DNA of 64,000 bases from IMG/VR virus record IMGVR_UViG_3300011113_000621, positions 1 to 64,000 of that record. The stretch is one strand, 5' to 3'. How positions within the stretch are numbered: position 1 is the stretch's first letter; each line of letters opens with the position of its first letter. Shown piece after piece: positions 52,201 to 59,710 of this stretch. The notes beneath the pieces are model-generated. The model ran no database searches. It was not told the origin of the DNA and saw nothing but the letters and a program-made list of their open reading frames with translations. Position numbers and translations under genes: made by a program. This DNA comes from a virus.

Positions 52201-53739
52201 ATTTCCTGGCTCACGGCCAGGGAAAACTCCAACTGGTATTTTCTTACTTTCTGCAGTGTAGTTTACGCCGTTAGGAAGTGCTCCTGACTCACTAACGCCT
52301 TCGGGAAGAAGTTTATCGTCAGTGCTTTCTTTTCTACGCGCCTTGTCTGGGTTTTTACGAGCGTAGTCTGCCTCAATTCTGCGAACCTGCTCGCGAGTCA
52401 TATTAAGGTCTTCTGCTACTTCCTCGAGAGACTCGCCGTCCATACGTCTACTAAAAATTGATTCAGCAAGACGCTCTTGTTGCGCATCGCGAGCAGCCTG
52501 TATACCTTTTGCGTTCTCTTCGTCACCGCGGTCTTGGACTCCAACACTTTCCTTAAACTTGTCATAATCAGGCGAGTCCTTCTCTGCAAGAGATTGCGCC
52601 TCTGCCCATGATTTAACATTTCCAACGTTATCGCCAGTGTTTCCGTCTTTATCAAGACGATGAAGCGCGAAGCCAGACTCGTTTGGAATTAGCTTATAGT
52701 CATCGTCAGACATAAACGATCCATCATCTTGCTTTGTCCAACCAGAAGGAGCATCAACTCTTGTCTTAAGAAGGTCTGCAAGATTTGGAATATTAGCAGA
52801 TGATAATTCCTTGGCGGTTGGTTTACGTGCGCCTGTATCTCTTTTTATTCCAGCTCGTTTTAGTGCTTTTCCAGGAATGCGAGCTTTTATAGGTGTTGCA
52901 TTTGCACTTTCAATCGAGTAAATTCCATCAGGTAACGAGTTATTTCCACGAATTTCAACAAGACCAGCGTTTGCAACTGGCTTGCCGTTCTCTGTCGAGT
53001 AACCACGTGCGGCGTTAACGCCAACGTAAGTTCCACCAGCGCTTCCAATGTCTCCATTGGGAAGTCTAAAGTTAAAATCAATTCCACGTCCCATCTCAAC
53101 CCAACGTCCCCTACGGTCACGCCACTGCAATGCAACACGAGCGCGACGGGCAGCACTTGAATTTCCTCCACCAAAACCAAATGCAGCTAATAAAGTTTTG
53201 ATTGGAGACTCATCAATCTTAAAAAATAAAGGAATGGCCGATGCCAATGTGACGCGCAAACGCGCAAATGCATGGCGACGTTGGATTGATCCTGGCTCAA
53301 GCGAGTGAGCAGTTGCAATTAAAGGACGAATTGAGTTATCAATAGATGGATCTGACGAAAGCCATTGAGCATATCTTTCTCGAGCAACGTCACTTGACGC
53401 AGTCAAATTTAATGATGATCTAGGGTGGCCAATTGGTAGTAGGTCAGTGTTAGATGAATACTCATATGCCTTAAAGGTGTCTTGATGTGCCGTGATAAAC
53501 TTTGCAACCTCGCGAAGTACACCAAGCTCACGGGACTCATTTGACAACGATGAAAGACTGGCGTTTGCGCGATTCATGACTGTAAGCGCACTACGAGGAA
53601 TAACTCTACGCTCAATTGGAGCGTTCTTGTTTGCCTCTACTACAAGAGATAAAACTTTTTCACGAAGAGATAAAGGTTTGTAGCCTTTTGGGTAGATTGC
53701 CTTACGATCTACCATCTTGCTTACTAATTCTTCGTACAT
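46243..53739 (-). CDS. Giant multidomain virion-type protein with kinase-like C-terminus (2498 aa)
   Basis: The largest gene here. Recognisable parts by approximate residue: 60-200 helical; 430-460 a sigma-region-4-like helix-turn-helix (SLEEVAEDLNMTREQVRRIE); 510-550 a HARP-like RELIKRLGFKWNNAEKIW; 800-1500 acidic disordered stretches with Pro-rich linkers; 1655-1705 a KOW-like barrel; about 1920-1975 a GNAT-like LKQKGFGSAYNRWVENWYA with AAGGGEYQGGFVWAL; and 2200-2460 a kinase-like fold with FYVKND (Lys), NNVDRHDGN (near 2355) and FPVDNTLGE (Asp near 2377), like HipA or PI3/4-kinase relatives. It lies between portal-proximal genes and is probably packaged or injected. No full-length family is recognised. 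Confidence 0.6.
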   Translation of the reverse strand: MYEELVSKMVDRKAIYPKGYKPLSLREKVLSLVVEANKNAPIERRVIPRSALTVMNRANASLSSLSNESRELGVLREVAKFITAHQDTFKAYEYSSNTDLLPIGHPRSSLNLTASSDVARERYAQWLSSDPSIDNSIRPLIATAHSLEPGSIQRRHAFARLRVTLASAIPLFFKIDESPIKTLLAAFGFGGGNSSAARRARVALQWRDRRGRWVEMGRGIDFNFRLPNGDIGSAGGTYVGVNAARGYSTENGKPVANAGLVEIRGNNSLPDGIYSIESANATPIKARIPGKALKRAGIKRDTGARKPTAKELSSANIPNLADLLKTRVDAPSGWTKQDDGSFMSDDDYKLIPNESGFALHRLDKDGNTGDNVGNVKSWAEAQSLAEKDSPDYDKFKESVGVQDRGDEENAKGIQAARDAQQERLAESIFSRRMDGESLEEVAEDLNMTREQVRRIEADYARKNPDKARRKESTDDKLLPEGVSESGALPNGVNYTAESKKIPVGVFPGREPGNVDGVQVKLSGNTYPQRELIKRLGFKWNNAEKIWNKNFLKSTLFGHQNSVDAIKEQLDGIGGGEVPRFAGDNNEIAAVIQEAYNEVLEHGRSGDIPNEAASNRYYDAREALKDANVGFGNSLKNDIPNNQDDRKNARSAIKSFFDEVERPGFPGGPRIEKAKDLLGKAIDMLDEKIGTKDKSAASPDREPTTFDYNSAKAIALDSSKSAQERHAAVFDGAEGRDLRKYAAKPLPDMPGIDPNTLDPSIPKGAEVVFADGDGQSLIVRFPDGTYHHIDTGATDENDLIPADNVNELDAENNDEFLSGLFELDGLPYYRGGFIDNARQKEMEIGNDTGEGPDEPPTPSSDGDDSDNKPPTAFTGVTDVENWSNETVNLYNVQDLINGGELNGSDATKLEDALNDAYSPLSDAREYTDNGNGPAAGTWTDLDNPPLGVIEAVERALSPLEELKEKLDEIDTGDDKDNSLDRDIEEAKEQVDELIKELESKLAKWEDDEGGGAVPPTPPSRYTGPFSNSDDFGKDITNTVVDGAESEFDMSKELEEVLDNDASDVGESIVEQMWDAADSRFDIQDQFNNNFSATANKEDFIQAAVDSLKNQLSDILEGAYKERRDLEDDDELEIDFDEDAFMDAAEKKYRELLSDLWDGRDEGPDESPTPPDGGGGTPPKVPSPSTPSTPSLFRDFDVPAGAFQLRTIDYEPDGRVDEESTDFTDDPERLAVKYTLPQLSVALTQALIGDKDDAIFNEIIESSIGDDGELLDLEEIDDVVDSPSPAAGRANGSGAGQLEFNKGDEFVPAEALYNAIFLAGGDPNRVIANAYDAVNGNRNNLNKLHDAAGGTPDPDEEALIDDIFEEISQIKEASTPKETEEKAANASDEQRDAAPQGELLYNIPVDTEKNPDYYDIDTNSYNWTTEEPDENGYSDNPRYIATKFEEADLLEQFEKAIVNGSGSALLNFNPDAPSNEGLYEVRVEAVRDALQRLNVNTNAVIERILSESNNFEEAPEPAQVPEPAQVANMFNENIDAIKDFYDVDDDLFPSGVKVISYLPSDGSLAYIDPWEDLYVARNGSITQVTVSPEWFSDPRGAGQAGWRDLTPQERASIYDTSSEPEEDETETSEPAPVTPQYQYPGPEEAGYSPNNTTIVRDGVVVGKGARVQAIKDGKLGTVTAIQNNPEYLRIKFDDGTTQVRSASKVRAISTDSGGASTVVTREEMLPSTDVQQRLDRPLLPAPRIARSGDTIGVNDESTRPDFLEGKTREDSVQSNFSAWKDRDAEIAKAGKDRVSLDVLEQLAYKYSLADQDGSAKEVNEIKDEIKRLIGDAYGDRSGISFGGDFYTLKVRDVSIDVDLENSYNNPSKEDMDNGKASVSFGIALDIRDVNGRPIGRAKRSIKIKRKLDRDGNVTEVSKSGYAEFMALYNKELKQKGFGSAYNRWVENWYAANGIEKVYVGAAGGGEYQGGFVWALTGYTWTNSTDVVNIMQKLRRQARTDLENVQLDVLKYRVDRAKLNDGSYNLSILPTPLEFALVGWDPEKDPEKGKWLGKTVMMDTGWSGVKHLNPTAREQIQAINYNQIKNARKRVLSKQNIPSVSSQGLSVIESDEFRNDGVISPYYSQIKDALRNNRSLAVLSVDAKNALNDYVSRQMLNKNRSLSLDDVFRLRDGLSNEYRADHGYSDPFNSANVLSEFTVDDFSAAASGGTSKIAEAGFEVKRLNGLGVNDQYGMFEVTHIASGQKFYVKNDEYAADYSETPAGITELEASIIFRAAGMQGIHDVRAAKNQQNLVVMSEAGSNVPLVSRAVNAGPGARNGIPDASGTITRLQYDPQRFVELLDNPEDIIRMSIFDILSNNVDRHDGNYMIAFDKSTGKLRVFPVDNTLGEIKKDETRIEDFLIDSDSFAGSDAYQNYMPILINKIGTGDLLKIYRHQIKNITDNLSNPLYQPKGFEMDKIIEKWGTYDAFKDAVSSRLNNLISKNSQEYKALENALRLGYWN

Positions 53740-55061
53740 TATCTATTTCGCCCTTTCGGGAGTAGGTCTGCATCATTTGAAGCATAAAGTTTAGTTGCAA
53801 GTTGATATGCTCGATCAAACGGAACGTCTCCGTCACGGACACCACGTAACCATGCACCGCGTAATGCTGGAATGATCTCGTAGCCAAGACCTGAGTACTC
53901 TGCCATCGAGTAAATTGCATGCTCTGGAGAACCATATTCATCAAGTGACTTTAATGCAACCTGCATAAGCTCATGCTGCATCATTGAAGCCTCTGCTCTT
54001 GAGGACTTTGGATGTGCCTTTGGCAAGAGATCGTTGTCCTGCTTGTAATTTGGATTTGCAGGAGACCCTGAGCGCAACAGCTTTAGAAACGCGTTAACGC
54101 GAGCCATTGCCCACTGATCACGAGTCTTGCCTGGTCTATGGCTAGATGAAAATGCGCCTGACCCTCTACGATACACTGCCTTTAACATTGGTAACGTTGC
54201 CTTGCGTCCTGGCTTTGCGTTCTTGTTATGCTCTACTACCTTTTTACGAAGTGAATTTTCTGTTTTTTGTGAGAATACAATTTTCTTTCCACCTGAGGCT
54301 GATCCCTTTGGATTTTTCTTTGATCCGTAGATGCGATCCTTCTTTGGAGCTTTGCGTGATGCGGCAAACTCTTGAGCTGCAGATGAGTCCTTAGGAACAC
54401 AGTTAGGAACCATTCTGCCATTTTTCTTTTTCATTCCAACTTGAACGTATCCGTCCCAACATGGACCAGCGGCTGCAGTTACGACGCCATCTGGGATAAG
54501 TGCAAAGCGGCAGTAACCTTCAGGCTCTACCTGTGCATCAATGATCTTGCACTCACTGCCACCAACATATAAAATGCAGTTGGCACACTTAACACCAATG
54601 TCCTTAATATCATTTTTCTCCGCAGGTTCATATCCTGCCCAAACGCCCGTGTCATCAGAGTTAAACTTTCCGTATTTTTGAGTAATTTCAATAAGCGCGT
54701 CGGCAAGATCTTGTTCCTCGGCAACGACAATTCCTGCAGCTAAGAGAGCGTCCTCCTGCTCGATTTGAAATGTCTCATACATCTCATCGTGCGCGTGATC
54801 ATCATAGTCTTCACTGTCAACGTTAATTGAGTTTATGCGCATTGGGCACATGCAGGTAATCGGGCAAGGGCACTGACTTGATGGGCAGTTCTCGCAAGAG
54901 CAGGAATTTTCGTAACAGTAAGGGCAGTCATTTACTTCTGCTTCTACTGGAAGATTTGCTGGCTCTTCTTGCTTGTGTGACTTACCATTTATCTTTGAGT
55001 ATAGATCCGCCATGCGTAGCAGAAGCTCAGCTGCTTCTTGCTTGGTGTTATCGTCATGCAT
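53739..55061 (-). CDS. Cys-rich portal-proximal virion protein (440 aa)
   Basis: 440 aa. A nine-cysteine cluster (DCPYCYENSCSCENCPSS then QCPCPITCMCP, about 47-76), an acidic helical part, a second metal-like site (VKCANCILYVGGSECKII) and from about 275 a domain (LPMLKAVYRRGSGAFSSS, RDQWAMARVNAFLKLL) found in several phage virion proteins just after portals. It overlaps the portal stop and the giant kinase-like gene, so the three are translated together. It may be an internal head or injected protein. Confidence 0.65.
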   Translation of the reverse strand: MHDDNTKQEAAELLLRMADLYSKINGKSHKQEEPANLPVEAEVNDCPYCYENSCSCENCPSSQCPCPITCMCPMRINSINVDSEDYDDHAHDEMYETFQIEQEDALLAAGIVVAEEQDLADALIEITQKYGKFNSDDTGVWAGYEPAEKNDIKDIGVKCANCILYVGGSECKIIDAQVEPEGYCRFALIPDGVVTAAAGPCWDGYVQVGMKKKNGRMVPNCVPKDSSAAQEFAASRKAPKKDRIYGSKKNPKGSASGGKKIVFSQKTENSLRKKVVEHNKNAKPGRKATLPMLKAVYRRGSGAFSSSHRPGKTRDQWAMARVNAFLKLLRSGSPANPNYKQDNDLLPKAHPKSSRAEASMMQHELMQVALKSLDEYGSPEHAIYSMAEYSGLGYEIIPALRGAWLRGVRDGDVPFDRAYQLATKLYASNDADLLPKGRNR

Positions 55062-56736
55062 TTGGAGGTACCTCGTCTTGGGGAGTTACTTGCTCTGGTG
55101 TTGCTGGTGGTTGTTGTGCGGCCTGCTCTAAGATTTGTTCAATCTCTGGTGGAACTGGCGCTACGGACTGTGCCTGTTGAACCTCGCGAAGCTTATTCAT
55201 AAGTTCAGGTGATATTGCACCTATCATCTGCTCGGTAAGTTCTGGTGATATTGAACCCTTTTCTATCAAAAGACGAAGTGCTAGTTCCTTTGACTCTGGA
55301 GCATCAGAGCTTGAGAAACCGTGAGCGCGTCTCCAGGCATCAAATGAAACTGCCATGCGATCAAATCCAGAGTCTGCGTCTGCAGCTCTATCATTACGTG
55401 TTGCTACTTGAGATGGGTCATACCAGAGACAGACGCGCTTAACGTCTTCCTCTCTAAAACCTGCAGAGAGAAGCGCAGGACGAAGATACATAACTGTCAA
55501 CGCGTCAACGATGATAAGCATCAACGGTTCAATGTGTGCCTTGTAAAGCGCCTCGTCAATTTGTAGCGCGTTCGAGTATTTAACGTTGGCTAAACCTGTA
55601 ACAACATCCTTTGGCACGTCTAGACCTTGAAGGATACGCTCTAACACGCGGTCAGCGCGTTGTGCAAGCGATGGGTCAAACGATCTTTCAAACTTAAATT
55701 GCTTGATTCTGTCGCCAAGCTCTGCAGGACCACGAATGATAAGAGGAACAACTGCAGATGCAGAATCCTCGTCACGAATCGGAGTCGTCATTGCATCAAT
55801 GAGTTGATCTTCAAACTCGTCGGCTGCCTCCTCGGCAGTCATGCCAGGACTTAACTCGTTCTCATCATCATAAGGATAGTCTGGGTCTGGACTTGCTGCA
55901 ACTGAAAGTCCGTCTGGCAAATAAAGTGCACCAGCGTTGAGTCGCGAGCGCGCGGTTGCTCTAAACGTGCGATTTAGAAGTAGAAGCTCTGCGCATAGAT
56001 CTAAGAGACCGCGCATGCTCGAATCTGCTTCCTCGGAGTAACGTGGGTGAGCTCTCCAAATTCGTCCAACAAAACTTGTGTTGGGAAGCTTTAATGCGGC
56101 AGCTGCGTTTTTGCCGCCTGACGTGACAACGTCACGACGTGGAATTATTAGATACTGGTTGCGTGCATCAACTTGAAGCTCGTCTGTTGAGCGAATATCC
56201 CAGCTTTCAGGAACGCCCGTTCCTTTACGCTCAGGGAATTGCACAAGATAGCACTCACCTGAAACCGATAGGTTTAGGGCTGCATCTCGTAATAGTCCAG
56301 CCTGTCCGCCGTATGCAGAGTCTAATCGCGCTAACGCACGCTCTGCAGCAGCAGCTAATCTCTGGTCAACAACATCGCTGTTGTTAACAGGGACAGGCGA
56401 CTCCGCGGGATTATCAACCGCGGCTGCATAAAGACGAATACGTGAAACAACTGATGCAACAAGGTTAAATGCATACTTAACTTCGCCAATTGCATCATAG
56501 TACTCCCAGGCTTCACTCTGCCAATCAGAGGATCCGCCTGTTCTACGTTGCTTAAATCTTTCAACCTCGCCCTTATCATTTATGGCGATTTGTACTGCCG
56601 CTGCAGTTATAGGTCGCGGAGCAGAGTAAGGTAGTGATTGCGCATATGAGATATCTGAAATGACAACTGGAGTTGTTACATTACGTTGTGGTCTTTGATT
56701 GCGAGGAGGAAATTCCTCGCGACGAAAAATTGCCAC
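55054..56736 (-). CDS. Portal protein
   Basis: 560 aa. EAWEYYDAIGEVKYAFNLVASVVSRIRLYAA, GLLRDAALNLSVSGECYLVQFPE, NTSFVGRIWRAHPRYSEEADS, SNALQIDEALYKAHIEPLMLIIVDALTVMYLRPALL and a Pro/Gln-rich end match actinophage portals. The portal is the dodecameric ring through which DNA is pumped and to which the neck binds. It sits downstream of the terminase genes and upstream of the Cys-rich virion protein, the standard order, and overlaps the latter by 8 bases. Confidence 0.87.
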   Translation of the reverse strand: MAIFRREEFPPRNQRPQRNVTTPVVISDISYAQSLPYSAPRPITAAAVQIAINDKGEVERFKQRRTGGSSDWQSEAWEYYDAIGEVKYAFNLVASVVSRIRLYAAAVDNPAESPVPVNNSDVVDQRLAAAAERALARLDSAYGGQAGLLRDAALNLSVSGECYLVQFPERKGTGVPESWDIRSTDELQVDARNQYLIIPRRDVVTSGGKNAAAALKLPNTSFVGRIWRAHPRYSEEADSSMRGLLDLCAELLLLNRTFRATARSRLNAGALYLPDGLSVAASPDPDYPYDDENELSPGMTAEEAADEFEDQLIDAMTTPIRDEDSASAVVPLIIRGPAELGDRIKQFKFERSFDPSLAQRADRVLERILQGLDVPKDVVTGLANVKYSNALQIDEALYKAHIEPLMLIIVDALTVMYLRPALLSAGFREEDVKRVCLWYDPSQVATRNDRAADADSGFDRMAVSFDAWRRAHGFSSSDAPESKELALRLLIEKGSISPELTEQMIGAISPELMNKLREVQQAQSVAPVPPEIEQILEQAAQQPPATPEQVTPQDEVPPNA

Positions 56737-56774
56737 TTAAACTCCTGTCATTAAGATAACGGAACGCATTAACA

Positions 56775-57086
56775 TTACCTGTCAAGTCGTGCGGTTATTA
56801 AGCCTGCTATCGCAGACAGGGCAAATATACACCCAATTAGGAATACCGTACTTGGAAAAAATGCATAAAGAAACATGGTTGGAAGCGCGATCCAAAGGGA
56901 CATACACCACTCACAGGTAAACAGGTATCCGATTGAACTCGTGTGAGAGGGCTTCCTGCTAAAGACCCAGTCACGCACGGGCTCAAATATTGTGTCAACT
57001 ATTACCAGGCGCGTTAGGCGATAAACCATAAGCGCAAGTACAACGAAGTGAAGGGCTGATATGTTTTCTATCTCGTATAGGTTCAT
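56775..57086 (-). CDS. DUF1360-type membrane protein
   Basis: 103 aa with two or three hydrophobic segments (LHFVVLALMVYRLTRLVI, GYLFTCEWCMSLWIALPTMFLYAFF and VFLIGCIFALSAIAGLIT). YRLTRLVIVDTIFEP, then a CEWCxSLW motif match DUF1360 membrane proteins, common in bacteria and actinophages with no known activity. It overlaps the upstream small gene by four bases and sits between terminase-type genes and the portal. Confidence 0.8.
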   Translation of the reverse strand: MNLYEIENISALHFVVLALMVYRLTRLVIVDTIFEPVRDWVFSRKPSHTSSIGYLFTCEWCMSLWIALPTMFLYAFFPSTVFLIGCIFALSAIAGLITARLDR

Positions 57087-57466
57087 GATGTTGGGTCCTT
57101 TACTGAGTCCATTGTTTTATAAGGGCTAAATGACCGTAGGCGACTGCCACAGGTACATCCTTGCACATGCTTAAATGCAACTATCTTCCCAGATAAGGTA
57201 AGTGCCTGGGAGTCAAGCTTTTTATCTCCGGACCAGTTTAGGTCCGCGAGTCGTTCTGAGAATATAAGGCGAGGTCCTCCTGAGGCATCTGCCGCAACAA
57301 CAAGGACCAAGCTTGAATCATCCTGCATAACTATAGTTCTTACCCTCTCAAGATAGCGGCCTCCGTCTGGAACCTTACTTGAGGTTGTTGCTTCCTTAAA
57401 GTCCTCCATTACGTTTGCGGGGATTGCAACTATAGTGGATGGAAAGAAGTCATGGATAATCTTCAT
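57083..57466 (-). CDS. Hypothetical protein (127 aa)
   Basis: Alpha/beta protein starting MKIIHDFFPSTIVAIPANV, then RYLERVRTIVMQDDSSLVLVVAADASGG, with a C-terminal VQGCTCGSRLRSFSPY. The CTCGS pair may bind metal. I do not recognise a family, though short proteins in this slot are common in actinophages. It overlaps both neighbours by four bases and is part of the packaging operon. Confidence 0.6.
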   Translation of the reverse strand: MKIIHDFFPSTIVAIPANVMEDFKEATTSSKVPDGGRYLERVRTIVMQDDSSLVLVVAADASGGPRLIFSERLADLNWSGDKKLDSQALTLSGKIVAFKHVQGCTCGSRLRSFSPYKTMDSVKDPTS

Positions 57467-57951
57467 ACTGTAAGCGCCCGATCTACTCTACGTTTCATTG
57501 CTCGATAGGTAACGCCTGAGACGCGGGCGAGCTCTGAGACCGTGACTCCCTTTAGATATAGGTTCTTGGCGATGTCTGAAAGTTCATGGTTGGCATTAAA
57601 TGAGGCTGAGGCTGGTGACGTGCGGGAACGATAACGTCTTGCCAGCGGTGATAATCTTGCGATGCGTAACTGCTCGTCAATTGGGATTCCTGGGCTTTTA
57701 GGACGAACTCTTCTTAGGCGCGGTGACTTTATGGGAGGGCGAGGAACGGGCGAGATGGACGCTTGCTCCTTGACCTTACGAACTGTCCAGGCGCGAATTG
57801 TTGAGCGCGTCTTTACGGGAGTAAAGGCATTTGCAATTGATTGATATGACCAGCCTACTGCAACAAGCTCCTGAACTCTAAAGCACAAGGCGTCCTTTGT
57901 AAGTGTAACGAGCAGATCTCTCTCGCTCTTAGGCAGTAGCGGTGCGGCCAT
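57463..57951 (-). CDS. Helix-turn-helix protein, small-terminase candidate
   Basis: 162 aa. The end (ELSDIAKNLYLKGVTVSELARVSGVTYRAMKRRVDRAL) and the early VAVGWSYQSIANAFTPVKTRSTIRAW each look like an HTH, and the middle is Pro/Arg-rich. The gene follows the large terminase, separated from it by 58 bp, and precedes the portal. Small terminases recognise the packaging site through HTHs, so this is the natural candidate, but the usual order (small before large) is not kept and no terminase-specific motif is visible. Confidence 0.5.
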   Translation of the reverse strand: MAAPLLPKSERDLLVTLTKDALCFRVQELVAVGWSYQSIANAFTPVKTRSTIRAWTVRKVKEQASISPVPRPPIKSPRLRRVRPKSPGIPIDEQLRIARLSPLARRYRSRTSPASASFNANHELSDIAKNLYLKGVTVSELARVSGVTYRAMKRRVDRALTV

Positions 57952-57982
57952 GGAGTTACCTTAACACGCGCTCGTCAAAGCG

Positions 57983-58008
57983 TGTACAAACTGCTCGGTG
58001 TTTTGTAC
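57983..58008. repeat. TGTACAAA inverted pair after the large terminase gene
   Basis: TGTACAAA (57983-57990) and TTTTGTAC (58001-58008) form an inverted repeat around a 10-base spacer; TCGTACAC follows within the end of the terminase gene. Copies of TGTACAAA also lie at 59416-59423 and 59453-59460 before the gene. They may be operator or terminase-binding sites. Confidence 0.5.
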
Positions 58009-58009
58009 T

Positions 58010-59416
58010 TTATCGTACACGAAACCCGCCTTTTCCTCCGCGAAAGGAGGGAAGCTTACGATGAGCAAGAGACTTTGCAGTTATATGTCCGCCAAGGAAT
58101 CCTGCAGGAGGCTTAATGAGAAGCGCTGTTAATGCGTGAACAAGTGCATCAACACGGTCTGGAGATCTTGATGTTTCACCAGGAATCCAACTTGTCATCT
58201 GACTTTCAAGCTCAGGAAGATAGTTTATGTGATGAACACGATTTTGCTCGTAGGCAAGGGTCACAGGCTCCGCGCGTAGTGCCTTGCCATACTTTGAGTG
58301 AACCTCTAATACCTTTACGTTTGGATCAATTGTATTTATTGCATTGCGAACTAAGGCGCCACCTTGATTTACTTCCGCTACGACAGGGCAACCCCACTTG
58401 CGTGCCATTTGCACAACCTTGTTTGCCCAAATATCAGGAGAACCATGAACTGTCGCATCCTCAAGGATCCAGGAGTTGCGCTTATATAAGTCGCGCTCGC
58501 CTGTTGATGCGCAAACAACAATTCCACACTCGTCGCGAGGATTCTCTGCAACCGATGGGTCAACGCCAATTACACGTAGTGGAGCTCCAATTGGAAGTTG
58601 CGTTTCACGACCGCGATCTATAAGTTCAATTGTCCAGAGAGCTCCTTCAATATCTGAAAGCATCTCTCCGTAGAGTTCCTGTTGTGCAAGACGCGTTCCT
58701 TCATATACACCCATAATTGCACTTATATATGACTCAGATAGGTTTCCACGGTTGTCCATGGTTGAGCCTTTGGTAATAATCACCTTGTCTGGCTGCTTCT
58801 TACTTTCATTTATAAGTTGATATAGAAGTGGAACTCGCTTAGGTGTCGTCGTGATTAAGATCTTTGGCTTTAGTCCAAGACGTGTACCAACGCGTAAGTT
58901 ATCAAACGCGGTCATACCCGCCGCGTCGGGAGTTTGACGCCAGGCGGCAACCTCATCACCCCAGGCATGCGTAAATTGAGGACCGCGAAGCGAGTCAGGC
59001 TCATCGGCTGTAAAGAGAGTTGCGGTGTTTCCATTAGGCCAAGTAAGACGACGCTTTGAAGGTTCGTAGTGTGGGCGCTCGCTTGGTGGCGTGATATTTA
59101 TGATTCCTGATTCGCCTTCTACGATAACGTCACGAACGTCTGCGGCGGTACGCGCAACGAGCGCAAAGCGAAGTTGTCCTTTATTCGTGTACCTTGCTTG
59201 TTCTCTTACCCACTCTGCGGCAAGTCTTGTCTTACCAAAACCGCGACCTGCAAGTACAAGCCAGATGTTCCAGTCATCGCCTGGCGGAGCCTGCTGCTCA
59301 GGACGGCCCCAAAACGACCAGTCCCAAGGAAGGATCTCTTGATCAAGTCCACTTAATATCGCATCACGTTCCTCCTCGGAAAGTATTGCGATTTGCTCGG
59401 CGATGCTTTTGCCCAT
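58010..59416 (-). CDS. terL: Terminase large subunit
   Basis: 468 aa from the ATG at 59416 (MGKSIAEQ); an in-frame TTG at 59431 is rejected because it lies within the TGTAC repeat. Walker A is GRGFGKT at 57-63, Walker B is THAWGDEVAAWR, and the C-terminal nuclease has VIGVDPSV, VVAEVNQGG and RSPDRVDALVHAL with the catalytic acids. It is the ATP-driven motor and headful or cos-cutting nuclease. It heads the long minus-strand head and tail operon and follows a regulatory region full of inverted repeats. Confidence 0.92.
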   Translation of the reverse strand: MGKSIAEQIAILSEEERDAILSGLDQEILPWDWSFWGRPEQQAPPGDDWNIWLVLAGRGFGKTRLAAEWVREQARYTNKGQLRFALVARTAADVRDVIVEGESGIINITPPSERPHYEPSKRRLTWPNGNTATLFTADEPDSLRGPQFTHAWGDEVAAWRQTPDAAGMTAFDNLRVGTRLGLKPKILITTTPKRVPLLYQLINESKKQPDKVIITKGSTMDNRGNLSESYISAIMGVYEGTRLAQQELYGEMLSDIEGALWTIELIDRGRETQLPIGAPLRVIGVDPSVAENPRDECGIVVCASTGERDLYKRNSWILEDATVHGSPDIWANKVVQMARKWGCPVVAEVNQGGALVRNAINTIDPNVKVLEVHSKYGKALRAEPVTLAYEQNRVHHINYLPELESQMTSWIPGETSRSPDRVDALVHALTALLIKPPAGFLGGHITAKSLAHRKLPSFRGGKGGFRVR

Positions 59417-59460
59417 GTACAAATAGTACAATAAGATGCGCTCGTTGATTTGTGTACAAA
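59416..59460. promoter_or_regulatory. TGTACAAA repeats before the large terminase gene
   Basis: TGTACAAATAGTACA (59416-59430) is an inverted repeat with 5-bp arms overlapping the start codon, and a second TGTACAAA lies at 59453-59460. With the pair after the gene there are four copies. A repressor or WhiB-type operator controlling the late operon, or a packaging site, are the main options. Confidence 0.45.
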
Positions 59461-59502
59461 AGCGCAGATGCAGTACCTTAAGGTTAATTGCCTTGGACGT
59501 GA

Positions 59503-59532
59503 GAAAGCGCCCTGCATTACGGGAGCGCTTTC
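59503..59532. repeat. GAAAGCGC inverted repeat
   Basis: GAAAGCGC (59503-59510) pairs with GCGCTTTC (59525-59532); CCC and GGG extend the stem past one bulged base, leaving a loop of TGCATTAC. No U-tract follows on the minus strand. Confidence 0.55.
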
Positions 59533-59605
59533 CTAAAGTGTCTCCAACATTTTTTACAATTCTTCATATTTTTCTGTTTTTTGTCAAGAGCATAAGGCAT
59601 TGCCT

Positions 59606-59626
59606 CTACAAAAAATTATTTTGTAG
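59606..59626. repeat. CTACAAAA/TTTTGTAG operator-like inverted repeat
   Basis: Perfect 8-bp arms (59606-59613 and 59619-59626) flank a 5-base AT spacer. The total of 21 bp is the size of a dimeric repressor site. It lies between the lysis-side terminator-like hairpin and the terminase gene. Confidence 0.5.
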
Positions 59627-59681
59627 ATTGTTGCAAAGGTATGGTTGCTTGCTTATTAGTTATTTGTCTTAGAAATACTTC

Positions 59682-59710
59682 AGGCTAGCACCTTTGTAAG
59701 ATGCTAGCCT
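59682..59710 (-). terminator. Hairpin after the peptidoglycan-binding gene
   Basis: AGGCTAGCA (59682-59690) and TGCTAGCCT (59702-59710) form a perfect 9-bp stem with an 11-base loop, 19 bases after the stop of the peptidoglycan-binding gene. The following minus-strand sequence is only moderately T-rich, so it is a probable but not certain terminator. Confidence 0.6.

Noticed and set aside
59417-59431. TTG at 59431 as start of the large terminase.
   Set aside because: It lies in the TGTAC inverted repeat and lacks a ribosome-binding site; the ATG at 59416 is 15 bases downstream in frame.
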